The notes under the pieces: generated by a model
Told to the model about the DNA's origin: nothing
Databases searched by the model: none
Seen by the model: only the letters and a program-made list of their open reading frames with translations
Shown here: one piece after another, positions 59,806 to 64,000 of the stretch
Layout: the number at the start of each line of letters is the position of its first letter
How positions within the stretch are numbered: position 1 is the stretch's first letter
Position numbers and translations under genes: made by a program
Source: an uncultured bacterium
GTDB taxonomy: Bacteria; Bacillota; Clostridia; Oscillospirales; Oscillospiraceae
Direction of reading: 5' to 3'
Assembly: GCA_947073515.1 (NCBI GenBank)
Contig: CAMTMC010000003.1
Span: forward strand, 1 to 64,000
Length of the DNA stretch: 64,000 nucleotides

Positions 59806-61917
59806 ATGTCGAAATACCAGGAAAATCTTTCCCCCTCCGACCTTTTTTTAGAATTAGAGGCCTTTTCCGAGGGCCGCTCCACCCGCGCCTGGAAGTGCTT
59901 CGGCGCCCATCCGGCCAAGGATGAAAACGGGACTGAGGGCTACCTCTTCCGGGTCTGGGCCCCCAACGCCCCCAAAGTCACCGTCATCGGCGATTTCAAC
60001 GGCTGGGATCTGGAGGCCACCCCCATGGCCCAGGTGGAAGGCGGCATCTGGGAGGCCTTTGTCCCCGGGCTCCAGCGGTACGACGCCTACCAATACGCCA
60101 TCCACAAGGCGGACGGCTCCAACTTTGTCGGCAAAGCCGACCCCTACGCCTTCCACGCCGCCACCCGTCCCGACGTGTCCTCCAAGCTCTACGACCTGGA
60201 AACCGGCTACCAGTGGGGCGACCAGGACTGGCTGGACTTCCGGGCCAAGAATCCCCCCTACCGCCGGCCCATGAACATCTATGAGTGCCACCTGGGCTCC
60301 TGGCGGCGCACTGGCGAGGGCGAGTTCCTCTCCTACCGGGAGCTGACCTCCTACTTAGTGCCCTACGTAAAGGAGATGGGCTTCACCCACGTGGAGCTCC
60401 TCCCCGTCACCGAGCATCCCCTGGACGCCTCCTGGGGGTACCAGTGTACCGGCTACTTCGCCGCCACCAGCCGCTTCGGCGTCCCCGATGACTTGAAATA
60501 CCTGGTCGACCAGCTCCATCAGGCGGGGGTTGGCGTCATTATGGACTGGGTGCCCGCCCACTTCCCACGGGACGCCTTCGGCCTGTACAACTTCGACGGC
60601 ACCCCTACATACGAGTACCAGGACCCCCGGAAAGGGGAGCACGCCGACTGGGGCACCAACGTCTTTGACCTGGGGAGGAACGAGGTCCGCTCCTTCCTGT
60701 TCTCCTCCGCCATGTTCTGGCTGGAGGAATACCACATGGACGGCCTGCGGGTGGATGCGGTGTCCTCCATGCTCTACCTGGACTATGGCCGGCAGGACGG
60801 AGCCTGGATGCCCAACGTCAACGGCGGCAATGAGAACCTGGAGGCCATCAAATTCTTCCAGGATCTGAACACCGCGATTTTCGGCGCCCACCCCGACGTG
60901 CTGATGGTGGCCGAGGAATCCACCGCCTGGCCGAAGGTGACCAAGCCGGTGGACGACGGCGGCCTGGGCTTCAACTTCAAATGGAACATGGGCTGGATGA
61001 ACGACATCTGCCACTACATCAAGCTGGATCCCTATTTCCGCCAGTTCAACCACCGGGATATCACCTTCTCCCTGATGTACGCCTTCTCGGAGAACTATAT
61101 CCTCCCCCTCTCCCACGATGAGGTGGTCCACATGAAGGGCTCCTTCTTCGGCAAGATGCCGGGGGAGAACCCCCAGAAGTTCGCCGGAGTCCGGGCTTTC
61201 TACGCCTACATGATGACCCATCCGGGGAAAAAGCTCACCTTTATGGGGGCGGAGCTGGCCCAGTGGAACGAGTGGCACTACGAGTACTCCCTGGACTGGC
61301 ACCTGCTGCAATACGCCCCTCACCGCCAGACCCAGGAGTTCTTCAAGGCCATGAACAACTTCTACCTGGAGCAGCCCCCCCTGTGGGACCAGGACGACTC
61401 CTGGCAGGGCTTCCAGTGGCTGTGCGCTGACGACAACCAGGCCAATACCGTGGCCTTCCTGCGCTGGGACCGGACAGGCACCCCCCTGATCGTGCTGTGC
61501 AACTTCTCCCCGGAGCACCGCAAGGGCTACCGGGTCGGCGCCCCCTTCGGCGGGGCCTGGGCGGCTGTCTTCAATACCGACGACGAGGCCTTCGGCGGCC
61601 AGGGCCTGGGAGACAAGTCACCGGTCAAGACTGAGAAAATCCCCTGCCACGACCAGCAGCAGTCCCTGGAGATCGACCTGCCCCCCATGTCCACAGTGAT
61701 CTACCGCTGCACGCGGAAAAACCCCGTCCGCAAGCCCAAGGAGCAGGGGGGGAAGACGGTCGCCAAGGCCAAAGCCCCGGCCAAAAAGGCCAAGACAGCC
61801 GCCAAACCGAAAAAAGTTTCCGCCAAGGCCGAGAAGGCCACGCCCGCCGGGCAGACGGAATCCGTCCCCGCCGCCCCCGTTAAAAAGGCTTCCAAGGCGA
61901 AGAAAGCCCCGAAATAG
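59806..61917 (+). CDS. glgB: 1,4-alpha-glucan branching enzyme with Lys/Ala-rich tail
   Basis: 703 residues. N-terminal CBM48 domain ([18 protein letters not shown]), GH13 barrel with catalytic Asp317 ([10 protein letters not shown]), Glu370 (VAEESTAWP) and Asp438 (LSHDEVVH), and a C-terminal beta domain. The last ~60 residues are a histone H1-like Lys/Ala/Pro tail ([18 protein letters not shown] and similar), unusual for GlgB. Introduces alpha-1,6 branches in glycogen. ATG 59806 chosen from three in-frame starts by spacing to GAGG. First gene of glgBCD. Confidence 0.95.
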   Translation: MSKYQENLSPSDLFLELEAFSEGRSTRAWKCFGAHPAKDENGTEGYLFRVWAPNAPKVTVIGDFNGWDLEATPMAQVEGGIWEAFVPGLQRYDAYQYAIHKADGSNFVGKADPYAFHAATRPDVSSKLYDLETGYQWGDQDWLDFRAKNPPYRRPMNIYECHLGSWRRTGEGEFLSYRELTSYLVPYVKEMGFTHVELLPVTEHPLDASWGYQCTGYFAATSRFGVPDDLKYLVDQLHQAGVGVIMDWVPAHFPRDAFGLYNFDGTPTYEYQDPRKGEHADWGTNVFDLGRNEVRSFLFSSAMFWLEEYHMDGLRVDAVSSMLYLDYGRQDGAWMPNVNGGNENLEAIKFFQDLNTAIFGAHPDVLMVAEESTAWPKVTKPVDDGGLGFNFKWNMGWMNDICHYIKLDPYFRQFNHRDITFSLMYAFSENYILPLSHDEVVHMKGSFFGKMPGENPQKFAGVRAFYAYMMTHPGKKLTFMGAELAQWNEWHYEYSLDWHLLQYAPHRQTQEFFKAMNNFYLEQPPLWDQDDSWQGFQWLCADDNQANTVAFLRWDRTGTPLIVLCNFSPEHRKGYRVGAPFGGAWAAVFNTDDEAFGGQGLGDKSPVKTEKIPCHDQQQSLEIDLPPMSTVIYRCTRKNPVRKPKEQGGKTVAKAKAPAKKAKTAAKPKKVSAKAEKATPAGQTESVPAAPVKKASKAKKAPK

Positions 61918-61991
61918 CCCAGGCCCCTTTCGAGGGGCCACCGGGCTCCTTTCGGATCCTCCGTAATTGTAAAGAGAGAGGTGTAATCCCC

Positions 61992-63200
61992 ATGAAAAAA
62001 GAAGTTGTGGCCATGCTGCTGGCCGGCGGACAGGGCAGCCGGCTCTACGCCCTGACCAGCCACGTGGCCAAGCCCGCCGTCCCCTTCGGCGGCAAGTACC
62101 GCATCATTGATTTCCCGCTGTCCAACTGCGTCAACTCCGGCATTGACACGGTGGGCGTCCTCACCCAGTACCGCCCCCTGGAGCTGAACAGCTACATCGG
62201 CAACGGCCAGCCCTGGGACCTGGACCGGTCCGACGGCGGCGTCCACATCCTCCCCCCCTACCAGCGGGAGGGGGAGCAGGGCACCTGGTACAAGGGCACC
62301 GCCAACGCCATCTACCAGAACATCGGCTTCCTCGACCTGTACGATCCGGACTATGTCGTCATCCTGTCCGGCGACCACATCTATAAGATGGACTACTCCG
62401 ACATGGTGGACCAGCACAAGCGCACCCAGGCCGACTGCACCATCTCCGTGCTGGAGGTCACCCTGGAGGAGGCCAAGCGCTTTGGCATCATGAACGCCCA
62501 CCCCGACGGCCAGGTCTACGAGTTTGAGGAGAAGCCCCAGCATCCCAAGAGCACGCTCGCCTCCATGGGCATCTACGTGTTCACCTGGTCGAAGCTGCGT
62601 AAATACCTGATTGACGACGAGGCCAACCCCGACTCCTCCAATGACTTTGGCAAAAATATTATCCCCAATATGCTGGGCGCCGGCGAGAAGCTGATGACCT
62701 ACCGCTTCGACGGCTATTGGAAGGACGTGGGCACCATCGACTCCCTGTGGGACGCCAACATGGATATGCTGGCCCCCCGCAGCAGCATCGACCTGCGGGA
62801 CAACGAGTGGCCCATCTACGCCCGCACCCCCATCCGTCCCCCCCACGTCACCGGCCCGGACGCCAAGCTGTCCCACTCCCTGGTCACCGGCGGCTGCCGG
62901 GTGGACGGCTCGGTGGAGAATTCCGTCCTCTTCCACTCCGTCACGGTGGAGGAGGGGGCTGAGGTGGAGTACTCCATCCTCATGCCCGGCGCTACGGTCA
63001 AAGCCGGCGCCAAGGTGTCCTACGCCATTGTGGCCGAGGAGGCCACCGTTCAGGCCCAGGCCACTGTTGGCTCCGCCCCGGACGGCAGCGAAGGCTGGGG
63101 CATCGCCGTGGTGGCCGGAGGGGTCACCATCGGGGAAAAGGCCGTGGTCGCCCCCAGCGCCATGGTCCGGGAAGATGTGAAAGGAGGTGAGCAGGTATGA
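61992..63200 (+). CDS. glgC: Glucose-1-phosphate adenylyltransferase
   Basis: Makes ADP-glucose from ATP and glucose-1-phosphate. 402 residues: [20 protein letters not shown] (nucleotide loop), [26 protein letters not shown] (metal Asp), VYEFEEKP and a C-terminal left-handed beta-helix ([26 protein letters not shown]). Length fits bacterial GlgC. RBS AGAGAGG. Followed by glgD with ATGA overlap, so the two are coupled, as in the heteromeric GlgCD of Firmicutes. Confidence 0.96.
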   Translation: MKKEVVAMLLAGGQGSRLYALTSHVAKPAVPFGGKYRIIDFPLSNCVNSGIDTVGVLTQYRPLELNSYIGNGQPWDLDRSDGGVHILPPYQREGEQGTWYKGTANAIYQNIGFLDLYDPDYVVILSGDHIYKMDYSDMVDQHKRTQADCTISVLEVTLEEAKRFGIMNAHPDGQVYEFEEKPQHPKSTLASMGIYVFTWSKLRKYLIDDEANPDSSNDFGKNIIPNMLGAGEKLMTYRFDGYWKDVGTIDSLWDANMDMLAPRSSIDLRDNEWPIYARTPIRPPHVTGPDAKLSHSLVTGGCRVDGSVENSVLFHSVTVEEGAEVEYSILMPGATVKAGAKVSYAIVAEEATVQAQATVGSAPDGSEGWGIAVVAGGVTIGEKAVVAPSAMVREDVKGGEQV

Positions 63201-64000
63201 ACGATCTCCACGGCATCCTGTTCGCATATCACTCTGACGCCAACCTGGGAGAGCTGACCCGCCCCCGGAACACCTGCTCCCTGGCGTTTGGCGGCCGGTA
63301 CCGCCTGATCGACTTTATGCTGTCCAGCTATGTCAACGCCGGCATCACCGACGTGGGTATCATTGTCCATGAGGGCTATCAGTCCCTGCTGGACCACCTG
63401 GGCTCCGGCAAGGACTGGGATCTGAGCCGCAAGCACGGCGGCCTGCGGATCCTGCCCCCCTTCGGCTACGCCGAGCAGGGCCACGGCACCTACCGGGGCA
63501 ATATGGAGGCCCTGGCCGGTGTCTCCGGCTACCTGAACAACATCCGCCAGGACTACGTCATCATGGGCTGGGGCGACATCGCCCTCAACCTGCCCGTGGC
63601 CAAGGTGCTGGAGGAGCACCTGGCCTCTAAGGCCGACATCACCGTGGTGTGCTCCCCCGCGCTGAAGGGGGCCCCCCGGTTCTCCGAGTATGTAGAGGTG
63701 AGCGGCGAGGGCCGGATCACCGACTTGTCCATCCACCCCAGCGCCGCCGACAAGGCCCTGGAGTCCCTGGAGGTCTACATCCTGTCCAAGCAGCTGCTGC
63801 TGGACATGGTGGAGTACTGCGCCGCCCACGATGTCCACAGCTTCAGCCGGGGAGTTCTCCAGCCCAGGCTGAAATCCCTGAAGCTGGTGCCCTATATCCA
63901 CCAGGGCTATGTGGGCCGGTTCCAGTCGGTGGGCGACTACTTCCAGCGGTCTATGGATCTGCTGGACCCGGCGGTCCGGGACGACCTGTTCAGCCCCGTC
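63197..64000 (+). CDS. glgD: GlgD, regulatory partner of GlgC (cut by right edge)
   Basis: 268 codons visible, frame still open at the last base. [40 protein letters not shown] and [12 protein letters not shown] correspond to the GlgC landmarks but lack the conserved catalytic residues of the nucleotide loop and metal site (no GGxGxRL), as expected for GlgD, which activates GlgC rather than catalysing. GGAGGTG precedes the ATG. The rest lies beyond the window. Confidence 0.95.
   Translation, partial: MNDLHGILFAYHSDANLGELTRPRNTCSLAFGGRYRLIDFMLSSYVNAGITDVGIIVHEGYQSLLDHLGSGKDWDLSRKHGGLRILPPFGYAEQGHGTYRGNMEALAGVSGYLNNIRQDYVIMGWGDIALNLPVAKVLEEHLASKADITVVCSPALKGAPRFSEYVEVSGEGRITDLSIHPSAADKALESLEVYILSKQLLLDMVEYCAAHDVHSFSRGVLQPRLKSLKLVPYIHQGYVGRFQSVGDYFQRSMDLLDPAVRDDLFSPV

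Noticed and set aside
61701-63227. 508-codon minus-strand frame opposite glgB/glgC
   Set aside because: Antisense shadow; the plus strand encodes intact GlgC with all motifs.

Overview
The window looks like chromosomal DNA from a GC-rich, strictly anaerobic, spore-forming Firmicute of the Oscillospiraceae type (Flavonifractor, Pseudoflavonifractor and Lawsonibacter are the kind of relatives I have in mind; the genus is inference). The grounds are yabP-yabQ-divIC-yabR synteny, anaerobic ribonucleotide reductase, a ferredoxin-dependent indolepyruvate oxidoreductase, glgB-glgC-glgD, T-box and TPP leaders, Gram-positive ribosome binding sites and sigma-A promoters. No rRNA, tRNA or CRISPR array was seen.

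Layout. 1-1.55 kb is a mosaic of gene pieces: the end of a lower-GC AAA/SMC-like ATPase, a DegV gene missing both ends, and the first 24 codons of the S4-protein gene with its upstream MITE. The last piece recurs perfectly at 6549-6849. 1.6-8.7 kb: htrA, an AI-2E/PerM permease, a second degV, a DUF896 protein, the S4 protein, a thiT whose TPP riboswitch carries a 160-bp MITE inside the aptamer, and a HAD hydrolase. 8.8-16.2 kb: metG with a membrane protein, mnmA with a small membrane protein, and nrdD-nrdG with NrdR-like boxes. 16.3-28 kb: an ABC importer of the SsuABC/TauABC type, glgP, an amidohydrolase with a DUF protein, the sporulation/division cluster, a second HAD hydrolase and a beta-CASP nuclease. 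28-37.5 kb: DUF975 and lipoprotein genes, lexA, two half-size TauE/SafE proteins, small XRE regulators, copA(-copZ)-csoR, queT and a TraX-family gene. 37.5-42.6 kb: paaK-ACT and a trpR-like gene with iorA-iorB, the latter behind a T-box leader whose specifier reads as Phe. 43.4-45.1 kb: an acyl-CoA synthetase. 45.1-58.4 kb: a compact minus-strand phage-like cluster with a complete DNA-packaging and head module and a contractile tail, but no integrase, repressor, lysis, fibre or recognisable tape-measure gene. 58.4-64 kb: a D-Ala-D-Ala carboxypeptidase and glgB-glgC-glgD, with glgD cut by the window edge.

How the genes fit together. GlgB/C/D make glycogen and GlgP degrades it. The Phe T-box suggests that IorAB, probably with PaaK, serves phenylalanine synthesis from phenylacetate rather than amino-acid fermentation. 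CopA/CopZ/CsoR is a self-regulated copper export unit. The phage-like cluster sits directly against housekeeping genes on both sides with no lysogeny module, which suggests a domesticated or defective particle. Three structured repeat loci (27.93, 30.58 and 36.0 kb) and three MITEs are the main non-coding structure; in two of the repeat loci a stem shows compensatory changes.
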